Assembly (NCBI GenBank): GCA_025455445.1
Contig: JALOMN010000149.1
Coordinates: 1 to 8,604, forward strand
Direction: 5' to 3'
DNA length: 8,604 bases
Source: Cyclobacteriaceae bacterium
Lineage (GTDB): Bacteria; Bacteroidota; Bacteroidia; Cytophagales; Cyclobacteriaceae
This document shows positions 1-6,598 of this stretch, in pieces. The position numbers were made by a program, and so were the translations under genes. The notes below the pieces were generated by a model. The model did no database searches. It was not told where the DNA came from and was given only the letters and a program-made list of their open reading frames with translations. The first letter of the stretch is position 1. Each line of letters starts with the position of its first letter.

Positions 1-140
1 CTAAGGAAGCGATGGAGATTGCAGATACATTTTTGAAGGAGCACCCTGATTATCCTGATTACCTGAAAAACAAGATTTTACAGAACACTGATTTGCCCAA
101 ACGTGCGGTTGGGCTTCAGTCGGGATTTGCATCACAATAA
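1..140 (+). CDS. 3' end of an unidentified protein (5' partial)
   Basis: An open frame enters from the left edge (first complete codon at 3) and ends at TAA 138-140, giving 45 C-terminal residues. They begin with an amphipathic helix (KEAMEIADTFLKEHPDYPDY) and end in a Leu/Lys-rich tail, LQSGFASQ. The first helix has the A..IA..FL..HPD pattern often seen at the end of TPR-like helical repeats, but one helix is not enough to name a family. No membrane segment or catalytic motif is visible. The codon pattern fits a real Bacteroidota gene, and the next gene starts 46 bp downstream on the same strand, so the two could be co-transcribed. I do not recognise the protein; the frame call is fairly safe, the function is unknown. 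Confidence 0.6.
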   Translation, partial: KEAMEIADTFLKEHPDYPDYLKNKILQNTDLPKRAVGLQSGFASQ

Positions 141-186
141 CGCTTTTTACTTTCCTTTTCCGATAAATCACAGTAACTTTCTTACT

Positions 187-1350
187 ATGAAGAGGGTGGG
201 GTTTTTTCTGTGGATAGTCTTGTTTTCGCATTTTTCTTTTGCACAAGATCCTTTTGATAAACTCATGACATTGCGTCAACTGGATTGCGAAGATGTTTCG
301 CTTAATTCATCTGTGCTCTATAAGAAGTACCTGATGGAAAGTAAAACCGATTCGGCACAACTTCTTTTGAATTACTGGTTAAGTAAATGCGGTGATCGTG
401 AACCGGTATTCCGGGCTTCTATTTTACTTTCGCTCATCGAGCGCAATTTTAATGATACACTTCTTAAGCCTAGTACGATTGACCATCTCAAAAACTATAT
501 CAACAGGATGGAGCTTCAGAAAAATTATGATATCGCTACATATGAATACTATAAGTCATATTATGGTTTTTTATCGATAGGAAGTGAATTTGATCGTTTT
601 ACAAAAACACTTGCCGGAGCAATAAAAGAAACGTATCCGGAAAGTACGGTAGAATATTTATTAGCAGAGTTTTATGAAAGTGACGGAAAGGGTTTTTTCA
701 GCATACTGCAAACGGATCAATATCAGGGTACGGTGTTGCAAAACAGGTACTTCAGTGCAGTAGACGAATACCTCAATTATCAGGAGATGCACATGAGCTG
801 GCTAACCGGAATCTGGATACCTACCGGAGATATTGAGGTGCTGGGCAATCATCCGGATATGGGATTTCAGATTGGTTATAAAAAGAATAAGATGAGTTAT
901 GACATGACACTCACATTCAAATGGGGCGATACACCCACCCCTTACTGGGCACGCAGAACAAAATCAAATAATAGTCGAGAGTTAACGCGTGAGTTTTTTG
1001 GAGGTTATTTTGGTTTTGATGTGGGCAGGGATTTGATCGTGAGCAAGCGACATGAATTGCAGGCGTTATTTGGTCTTGGCTTTGATGGTTTCGATGTATT
1101 TGCCGAAAATGGAACTATGCCGGTAGAAAGTGTGGCTTCTTATAATTTTAATTTTGGTTTGGGTTATCGATATTATCTTTCTTCTTCATTTTACATGGGG
1201 CTTAGGGTAAAATATAATGTGGTGGATTATACATTAAACAATGTGATCGATTTTACAGGTAATCCCATCACGATACATTTTGCAGTGGGTGGCCTTTATA
1301 ACCTGGCAAAGAAAAATAATCTCGACAGGCTGGAATATAGAGGACGGTAG
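187..1350 (+). CDS. Exported protein with helical N-terminal half and probable outer-membrane beta-barrel C-terminal half
   Basis: The product has 387 aa. I chose ATG 187 rather than ATG 103 in the same frame, because 187 puts a clean signal peptide at the N-terminus (MKRVGFFLWIVLFSHFSFA, cleavage before Q20) and the 103 start would overlap the previous gene and add 28 residues ahead of it. Residues about 25-195 look mainly helical, with two cysteines (C34, C68) that could form a periplasmic disulfide. From about residue 203 the sequence turns into alternating aromatic/polar strands with turns (GFQIGYKKNKMSYDMTLTF, GGYFGFDVGRDL, FNFGLGYRYYLSSSFYMGL, ITIHFAVGGLYNL), typical of a small outer-membrane beta-barrel. 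The last strand is followed by a charged tail (KKNNLDRLEYRGR) rather than a terminal aromatic residue. I cannot assign a named family. The role of the helical half, perhaps periplasmic, is unknown. Gene reality is near certain and the barrel is likely. Confidence 0.85.
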   Translation: MKRVGFFLWIVLFSHFSFAQDPFDKLMTLRQLDCEDVSLNSSVLYKKYLMESKTDSAQLLLNYWLSKCGDREPVFRASILLSLIERNFNDTLLKPSTIDHLKNYINRMELQKNYDIATYEYYKSYYGFLSIGSEFDRFTKTLAGAIKETYPESTVEYLLAEFYESDGKGFFSILQTDQYQGTVLQNRYFSAVDEYLNYQEMHMSWLTGIWIPTGDIEVLGNHPDMGFQIGYKKNKMSYDMTLTFKWGDTPTPYWARRTKSNNSRELTREFFGGYFGFDVGRDLIVSKRHELQALFGLGFDGFDVFAENGTMPVESVASYNFNFGLGYRYYLSSSFYMGLRVKYNVVDYTLNNVIDFTGNPITIHFAVGGLYNLAKKNNLDRLEYRGR

Positions 1351-1489
1351 TCGATGCTCACCCTACTGAAGTTTTACAGCATTAGGAATAAAAGGAATTT
1401 AGAAATAATTTCACCACAGAGGTGTAATTGACGCTTAAGTCATTTCACATGACAATAAATCTGAAGCAACAAAATTAAATTTTCGATAC
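1351..1489 (+). promoter_or_regulatory. Spacer upstream of the sensor gene with small dyads
   Basis: This 139-bp non-coding spacer holds four short symmetric elements: GAAATAATTTC (1402-1412), CACC-N5-GGTG (1412-1424), GTCAT-N5-ATGAC (1439-1453) and AAAATTAAATTTT (1471-1483). The last lies 6 bp before the start codon and probably just reflects the AT-rich, Shine-Dalgarno-free leader usual in Bacteroidota. I found no convincing match to the Bacteroidota promoter form (TTTG near -33, TAnnTTTG near -7), so the promoter position is not assigned. GTCAT-N5-ATGAC is the best candidate for a dimeric regulator site. No strong hairpin with a T-run terminates the preceding gene here. Confidence 0.3.
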
Positions 1490-3376
1490 GTGGTGAAAGG
1501 GTTTCTTTTTTCGGTTGCGATCATTTTTGCAACGTTTTTTTCGTTTGGACAAACGGCCACTATTGATGATTCAATTGATGAACGGATCTATTTTTTAAAG
1601 GATCTTGAGTTTCTGATTGATACTACCAATTCACTCACTTTTGAAGAGGTAAGCATGGGTGCCCATGCAGCAAGATTTAAGCAAAGCGATACTTATCAAA
1701 ACAGCGATTATCAATCCGGTGCTTCTTATTGGATTCGATTTTCAGTAAGGCAGCCACAGAAATCAGATAAAATATGGCTCATTGAGTTTTATGATCAAAC
1801 CATCGATAGTTTAGAAGTTTTCGCCCCTGCCAACAATGGCGGCTACAGGAAAATGACGATGGGTGATCATCACCCCTTTCATCAACGCACCTTTGCACAT
1901 AAAAATTTTGAAGTGCAAATAGCTGCTCAAACCGATTCAGTTCAGGTTTATTATTTTAAAATATACTCACATGAGTTTGCTGATATACGCATTGCCTTTC
2001 GTTCTGTAAATCGATTTGTTTATTATGCACTGAATGAATATTTCCTCTATGGTACATTCTATGGAATGATATTAATTATTTCATTGTACAACTTATTGGT
2101 ATTTCTGGCCATCCGCGAATTAAAGTACATCTATTACATCTGTTATATTCTTAGTGTGGCTTTTTATGCGATGAGTCTCGATGGTGTGGGCTTCCAATAT
2201 ATCTGGCCTGATTTTCCAAGGTGGAATGATTATGCCAGTGGAATTTTTCTCTACCTGTTGATTTTTTGGGCGCTCGTATTTACGCGCAGATTTTTAAGCA
2301 CCACGGCCCGTGCACGTAAACTGGATACAGCCTTGAAATTAATGATTGGTATACGCACAGTAATATTTTTATTTGAACTGTTTTTTTATCCTGAATTTTT
2401 TGCGTTTCGGTTTATTGAAATCCTGCCACTGGCGTTGATATTTTATACAGGTATTTACGTCTGGCAAAGGGGCTATAAACCTGCCCGTTATTTTGTAATT
2501 GCCTACGGGTTGTTATTAACTGGCTTTTTTATTCGCAGTCTGGTATTCTTCAATGTGATTGTGCTTACTACTGTTTCGCATTACAGTTTGCATTTTAGTT
2601 TCGTGGTTGAGATGTTGTTCCTCACATTTGCTTTGGGCGATAGAATTACAATCCTGAAAGAAAACCGTGATCGCGCCATGCGCAGAATTATTCATCAGCA
2701 TGAAATGAACATGATGCTGAAAGACAAGGTGACAAAAGAACTGGAACATAAAGTTTCTGAGCGCACCCAGGAATTAAACACAAAAAACTTTCAACTGGAG
2801 GAGATTAACCAGAAGTTGCTAAAGCAAACCCGGGAGATTAACCAGATTAACTCCGTGCTTGACCTGGATAACTGGAAGCTCAAGAACAAGATTAAAGAGG
2901 TATTGGAAGAGCGCTTGCTCGAAAAAACAATGAGTTACGAGGAGTTTAAAACACTTTATCCGGATACACTTTCCTGCTATCGCTTCCTGGAAACTTTGAA
3001 GTGGGAGCAGGGTTTTACCTGCTCCAAATGCAAAAACGATAAATACTTTGAGGGTTCACAGAAATTTGCCAGGCGATGCACCCGATGTGGTTATAATGAA
3101 TCTGTTACCGCCAATACCATCTTTCAAGGTATCAAATTTCCTATCGAAAAGGCCTTTTTTATCACCTACCTCGTGGTGGCTGGAAGAAAAACCGAAACTC
3201 TGGAGGTATTGTCAGAAAAACTTGAATTACGCACCAATACGATATGGTCATTCAAACAGAAGGTACAGCGGCAACTCACCGCGTTGGAAGAAAGTGGCAA
3301 AATTCTCATTGCTTCTAAATGGGAAGAAATTATTCTTACAGAATATGTTCAGGAAAATGAGATTTCTAATTCCTGA
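1490..3376 (+). CDS. 7TM-DISM membrane sensor with C-terminal IS1595-type transposase zinc ribbon
   Basis: The product has 628 aa. Two tandem GTG codons (1490, 1493) are the only plausible starts, because the frame is closed by TAA at 1436 and has no ATG or TTG in between. Domain order: signal peptide 1-20 (cleavage before QTATIDD); 7TMR-DISM extracellular domain about 40-170, with the typical YWIRFSV strand (80-86); seven hydrophobic helices at about 187-207, 212-232, 248-266, 281-299, 303-324, 332-352 and 362-382; a coiled coil of about 90 residues (388-475, including KVSERTQELNTKNFQLEEIN); then a zinc ribbon with C511/C514 and C530/C533, followed by a helical segment to about 600. There is no histidine-kinase H-box or ATPase, GGDEF, PP2C or LuxR domain. 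Known for the family: 7TM-DISM proteins sense extracytoplasmic ligands, perhaps carbohydrates, and carry varied cytoplasmic outputs. Inference: the output binds DNA, making this a membrane-tethered regulator. The gene stands alone between two spacers, upstream of a SusC/SusD operon. Confidence 0.85.
   Translation: MVKGFLFSVAIIFATFFSFGQTATIDDSIDERIYFLKDLEFLIDTTNSLTFEEVSMGAHAARFKQSDTYQNSDYQSGASYWIRFSVRQPQKSDKIWLIEFYDQTIDSLEVFAPANNGGYRKMTMGDHHPFHQRTFAHKNFEVQIAAQTDSVQVYYFKIYSHEFADIRIAFRSVNRFVYYALNEYFLYGTFYGMILIISLYNLLVFLAIRELKYIYYICYILSVAFYAMSLDGVGFQYIWPDFPRWNDYASGIFLYLLIFWALVFTRRFLSTTARARKLDTALKLMIGIRTVIFLFELFFYPEFFAFRFIEILPLALIFYTGIYVWQRGYKPARYFVIAYGLLLTGFFIRSLVFFNVIVLTTVSHYSLHFSFVVEMLFLTFALGDRITILKENRDRAMRRIIHQHEMNMMLKDKVTKELEHKVSERTQELNTKNFQLEEINQKLLKQTREINQINSVLDLDNWKLKNKIKEVLEERLLEKTMSYEEFKTLYPDTLSCYRFLETLKWEQGFTCSKCKNDKYFEGSQKFARRCTRCGYNESVTANTIFQGIKFPIEKAFFITYLVVAGRKTETLEVLSEKLELRTNTIWSFKQKVQRQLTALEESGKILIASKWEEIILTEYVQENEISNS
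2930..3289 (+). other. Zinc-ribbon/helical module resembling the N-terminus of IS1595/ISXO2 transposases (inside the sensor gene)
   Basis: Residues 481-600 of the sensor follow the order known for the Zn-ribbon segment of IS1595-family transposases: an F..LYPDTLSCYRFLE helix, the LKWEQGFTCSKC entry into the ribbon, a second CTRCGY knuckle, an SVTANTIF turn (compare the S-V-T-x-x-T-I-F motif of the family), an IKFPIEKAFF helix, and a final helical pair with LEVLSEKLELRTNTIWSF that looks like a helix-turn-helix. In a transposase the DDE/DDD nuclease would come next. Here the protein ends about 28 residues later, so catalysis is absent and only the presumed DNA-recognition part remains. The module is in frame, without stops, and matches its surroundings in base use, which points to an old, functional fusion rather than a recent insertion. 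The family assignment is from motif memory, not a database search. Confidence 0.7.
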
Positions 3377-3380
3377 ACAT
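3345..3380 (+). terminator. Perfect 11-bp inverted repeat spanning the sensor stop codon
   Basis: ATGTTCAGGAA (3345-3355) and TTCCTGAACAT (3370-3380) are exact reverse complements separated by 14 nt. The TGA stop (3374-3376) sits inside the right arm, so the last codons of the gene form the left arm and loop. The RNA could form an 11-bp stem at the 3' end of the transcript. No run of T follows, so it is not a classical intrinsic terminator. It may instead end transcription weakly, protect the 3' end, or be a protein-binding dyad. A smaller alternative pairing (GAAA 3353-3356 with TTTC 3363-3366) competes with it. The symmetry is directly visible; the role is inferred. Confidence 0.4.
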
Positions 3381-3611
3381 CGTTGCGTAAAATTTGAAAA
3401 ATACGGATGAAATCGGTTGAAATCGATGTTTTTTAAGCGCAAAATTGTTCGGTATTTTTCCCTTTCTTTACTTGCCTTAGAAGAGGGATATCTTAAAAAA
3501 ATATTGATTCAGGTATTGACTTTAGCAAACTTGGTTATGTGTTAAAACTTGAAACTCATCGGTTTCTACACTCAACAGGTAGTTAAATCTTTATTAATCA
3601 GTTGATTGCAT
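3381..3611 (+). promoter_or_regulatory. Presumed promoter/leader region of the SusC-SusD operon
   Basis: This spacer of about 230 bp is AT-rich and lacks a supportable gene. Because the three genes that follow are tightly spaced, their promoter should lie here. Nothing matches the Bacteroidota TAnnTTTG element perfectly. TATTTTTC (3453-3460) is one base off but has no good -33 partner, and TTGACT (3516-3521) lacks a well-spaced -10. Visible structure is a direct repeat at 3408-3425 and the dyad GAAAC-N6-GTTTC at 3551-3566, about 45 bp before the start codon. No Shine-Dalgarno sequence precedes ATG 3612, as usual in this phylum. The exact promoter is not resolved. Confidence 0.4.
3408..3425 (+). 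repeat. Direct repeat TGAAATCG x2 with 10-bp period
   Basis: TGAAATCG occurs at 3408-3415 and again at 3418-3425, separated by GT, so the copies repeat once per helical turn and would face the same side of the DNA. It lies about 190 bp before the SusC-like gene and about 30 bp after the sensor gene. Such spacing suits binding of two regulator protomers side by side, but an 8-bp repeat in AT-rich DNA can arise by chance. Confidence 0.35.
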
Positions 3612-6587
3612 ATGATAAAACATTACGCGCTCATCCTACTTTGCTTAATCCCATTGGCGCTATCTGCGCAAACCAGGGTAATTTCAGGTAAAGTGACCTC
3701 AGCCGAAGAACCTACGGGTATACCTGGGGTGAATATTTTGATTCAAGGCACCAGCAGAGGTACCACCACCGACATGTCTGGAAAATACCAAATTGAGGTT
3801 GGAACGGGCGAAACACTCCTTTTTTCATTTATCGGCTATAAAACCCAGTCTGTTGCCGTGGGTGAGCGCACTGTGCTAGATATTGTGCTTGAGTCGGATG
3901 CGGTTAGCCTGGAAGAGATTGTTGTAGTGGGATATGGCACAGTAAGAAAATCTGATCTTACTGGGGCTGTTTCAAGTATAAAAGGCAAAGAATTAACAGC
4001 TGTTCCTGCCATTAACCCCATGCAATCTTTGCAGGGAAAAATTCCGGGCGTTCAGATAGCAAGCAATTCCGGTGCACCGGGCGCAGGCACCTATGTGCGC
4101 ATTCGCGGTATCGGTACCTTTAATGATTCCTCACCGATTTATGTAGTAGATGGAGTTATTCTTCAAAATATCGACTTTCTTAATTCGGCTGATATTGCCT
4201 CGATGGAAGTGTTGAAAGATGCTTCTGCCACCGCTATTTATGGATCACGTGGTGCGAATGGTGTGATTATGATCACCACAAAAATGGGTAATAAGACTAA
4301 TGCATACCCGGTTATCAATGTTACCGCTGAATATTCCGTGCAGCAACTGGCGCAGCAAATTGATTTATTGAATGGAAAAGAATATGCCACTGTTCGCAAC
4401 AAGATCAATCCCGGCACTTATAATAATATAGACGCAGTGCCCAATACCGATTGGCAAAAGGAAATCTTTCGCACGGCACCGATACAAAATTACCAGGTGT
4501 CATTTGCTGGCGGCTCTGATAAGTTTCAGTATTATACCTCGTTCGGATATTTCAGCCAGGGTGGTATCATAGAGAAGTCAGAGTATGAGCGTGTATCAAT
4601 GAAATTTAACAACATACTTAACCTCACAAAATTTCTCCGCTTCGGAAGTAACTTATCTTTTACTCCTTACACACGACAAGAAACCAATGGCGGTGCAGTG
4701 TTTAATGTTTATCGTGCCTGGCCAACCATCACGCCTTTTCAACCGGATGGATCTTTTTCACCGGTGCCGGGTGTTGGTAACGTGTTGGCGGATATTGAAT
4801 ACACAAACATCACCAGTACAGGGCTGCGCAGTGTAAATAATATTTATGCCGAAGTAGATTTTCTAAAAGGATTTACTTTTCGCACCAGCTTTGGCGCTGA
4901 CATCGAATATTCAAAGTCGAAAAGTTTTACGCCTGAGTTCTTTGTGAATGCGCAACAACAGAATGCAACCAGCGATTTAGGAAAGGGATATAACGACCGC
5001 GTGGATTGGCTGTGGGAAAACACAATCAGTTACCAAAAAGAATCAGGTGTGCATCGGGTGAATGCAGTTGCGGGATATACCATGCAGGAGTCAACATCTG
5101 AATCAGTTTTTTTAGGAGCCGAAAATATTTTAAGACCCAGTGAAGATTTCTGGTATGTGAATATTTTTCCAAACCTGGTATCTCCAAATTTTGCCAACAA
5201 CGGTGTTAACCCAAACTTTAATTTTTCGATGTTATCTTACCTGGGTCGCGCAAATTACACCTACGATAACCGATATTTATTTACCGCTACATTCAGAAGA
5301 GATGGTTCGTCCAAGTTTTCGGAAGCCAATCGTTATGCAAACTTCCCCTCACTGGCATTGGGTTGGAATGTGATTAATGAATCATTCATGCAAGACAATA
5401 AGATTTTCTCGAACATGAAATTCAGAGCCAGCTGGGGTCAGATTGGTAATGAAAAGATCAATTATCAGCGCCAGTATTCGTTGGTTGAGAATGGTGTGAA
5501 TGCGGTGTTTGCCGGAGACATTATCTATTCAGGTGCTACCTATGGTGTGGCGGGCAATCCAAACCTGAAATGGGAAACTACCGAACAGATTGACATCGGT
5601 TTGGAAACCGGATTTCTGGATGATAAGCTCACTGCTGAAATTGATTATTATCAGCGCACCACCAGCGATATCTTAATTGACTTGCCGGTGCCAGGTTATT
5701 TCGGAAATGGCGATGGTGCTGTGATTACTTTTAATGCCGGTGAAGTTCTTAATCGCGGCTTTGAAATAAATTTAGGATGGCACAGCGAAACAAAAAGTGG
5801 TTTAAAATATGACATTGGTTTGGTGGGTACCACTATCCATAACGAAACATTAAAGATCAGCGGAACCGGTCGGGACGATGAGCAATTAATTGGTCTGTTT
5901 AATGGTCGCCAGGTTACGCGCACAGTGCCGGGTTTGCCCATTGGTTCATTCTATGGATATAATGTAATAGGTGTATTCCAGAATGCGAGTGAACTCAATT
6001 CCTATCCTCGTCTTTCATCTACCGAGGTGGGTGATTTGAAATTTGAAGATATCAATAATGATGGTGTGCTGAACAGTGATGATCGCACCAATCTGGGGTC
6101 ACCCATTCCAAAACTTTTATTGGGTATCAATGCAAACCTCTATTACAAACAATTTGATTTTACTGCCGACATACAATCACAAAGCGGAAATAAAATTTTT
6201 AATGGAAAAGAAATTATCAGACCTGACCCTTATAATTTCGAACAGCGTTATCTCAATTTCTGGGATGGAGAAGGCAGCAGCAATACTGAGCCGAGACCTA
6301 GTAATGGTGGTATAAACTATGAGCCTTCGTCACGGTATATTTATGACGGTTCATTTATTCGCCTGCGAAATATTTCCATTGGTTATACACTTCCACAATC
6401 ATTGGCCAGCAAAGTTTCACTGAATGCTGTTCGGGCCTATGCGCGCGTGACTAACCTTTACACGTGGTCTAAATTTACCGGTTACACACCTGAAATTGTA
6501 AGTGGCAATCCGGTGTTGAATGGCATTGATACGGGAACGTATCCCATTCCGCGTATTTTTTCATTTGGTTTAAATATGACTTTCTAA
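3612..6587 (+). CDS. SusC/RagA-family TonB-dependent outer-membrane transporter
   Basis: The product has 991 aa, a usual length for the family. ATG 3612 is chosen over the TTG two codons upstream; it gives the signal peptide MIKHYALILLCLIPLALSAQ. Domains in order: carboxypeptidase-regulatory-like beta-sandwich about 22-96 (ISGKV, GVNILIQGTSRGTTTD 39-54); the family hallmark segment SLEEIVVVGYGTVRKSDLTG (99-118); plug domain to about 225 with MQSLQGKIPGVQI (137-149), VRIRGIGT, PIYVVDG and the signature GSRGANGVIMITTK (211-224); then a large TonB-dependent beta-barrel ending in Phe (FGLNMTF), the usual outer-membrane assembly signal. A loop, DINNDGVLNSDD (813-824), resembles an EF-hand Ca-binding loop, a motif that recurs in this family. 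The protein imports oligosaccharides, peptides or similar nutrients with TonB energy, capped by the SusD partner. The substrate cannot be told from sequence. The SusD-like gene starts 11 bp downstream, so the two are surely co-transcribed. Confidence 0.97.
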   Translation: MIKHYALILLCLIPLALSAQTRVISGKVTSAEEPTGIPGVNILIQGTSRGTTTDMSGKYQIEVGTGETLLFSFIGYKTQSVAVGERTVLDIVLESDAVSLEEIVVVGYGTVRKSDLTGAVSSIKGKELTAVPAINPMQSLQGKIPGVQIASNSGAPGAGTYVRIRGIGTFNDSSPIYVVDGVILQNIDFLNSADIASMEVLKDASATAIYGSRGANGVIMITTKMGNKTNAYPVINVTAEYSVQQLAQQIDLLNGKEYATVRNKINPGTYNNIDAVPNTDWQKEIFRTAPIQNYQVSFAGGSDKFQYYTSFGYFSQGGIIEKSEYERVSMKFNNILNLTKFLRFGSNLSFTPYTRQETNGGAVFNVYRAWPTITPFQPDGSFSPVPGVGNVLADIEYTNITSTGLRSVNNIYAEVDFLKGFTFRTSFGADIEYSKSKSFTPEFFVNAQQQNATSDLGKGYNDRVDWLWENTISYQKESGVHRVNAVAGYTMQESTSESVFLGAENILRPSEDFWYVNIFPNLVSPNFANNGVNPNFNFSMLSYLGRANYTYDNRYLFTATFRRDGSSKFSEANRYANFPSLALGWNVINESFMQDNKIFSNMKFRASWGQIGNEKINYQRQYSLVENGVNAVFAGDIIYSGATYGVAGNPNLKWETTEQIDIGLETGFLDDKLTAEIDYYQRTTSDILIDLPVPGYFGNGDGAVITFNAGEVLNRGFEINLGWHSETKSGLKYDIGLVGTTIHNETLKISGTGRDDEQLIGLFNGRQVTRTVPGLPIGSFYGYNVIGVFQNASELNSYPRLSSTEVGDLKFEDINNDGVLNSDDRTNLGSPIPKLLLGINANLYYKQFDFTADIQSQSGNKIFNGKEIIRPDPYNFEQRYLNFWDGEGSSNTEPRPSNGGINYEPSSRYIYDGSFIRLRNISIGYTLPQSLASKVSLNAVRAYARVTNLYTWSKFTGYTPEIVSGNPVLNGIDTGTYPIPRIFSFGLNMTF

Positions 6588-6598
6588 AAGATATAAAT

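Noticed and set aside
174..181. TAACTTTC as a -7 element for the outer-membrane protein gene
   Set aside because: It lacks the final G and a TTTG partner, and the start site would fall on the ATG itself.
103..186. An N-terminal extension of the outer-membrane protein starting at ATG 103
   Set aside because: It would overlap the end of the upstream gene and bury the obvious signal peptide that begins at ATG 187.
1428..1456. A sigma70-like promoter (TTGACG, 17 bp, GACAAT)
   Set aside because: The -10 is poor, and the primary sigma factor of Bacteroidota prefers a different pattern (TTTG / TAnnTTTG). The match is probably fortuitous.
2654..2915. A histidine-kinase dimerisation domain after the seventh helix
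   Set aside because: The region is a Lys/Glu/Gln-rich coiled coil. No H-box with a phosphoacceptor His followed by N, G1 or G2 ATP-binding boxes is present.
2930..3289. A remnant or inserted IS1595-family element
   Set aside because: The transposase-like segment is in frame with the sensor, has no DDE domain, and I see no terminal inverted repeats or target-site duplication around it. A fusion domain explains it better than an insertion.
3048..3410. A 120-codon + strand frame overlapping the sensor's zinc-ribbon region
   Set aside because: It is an out-of-frame shadow. The sensor frame holds the conserved cysteines and family motifs, while this one shows no domain.
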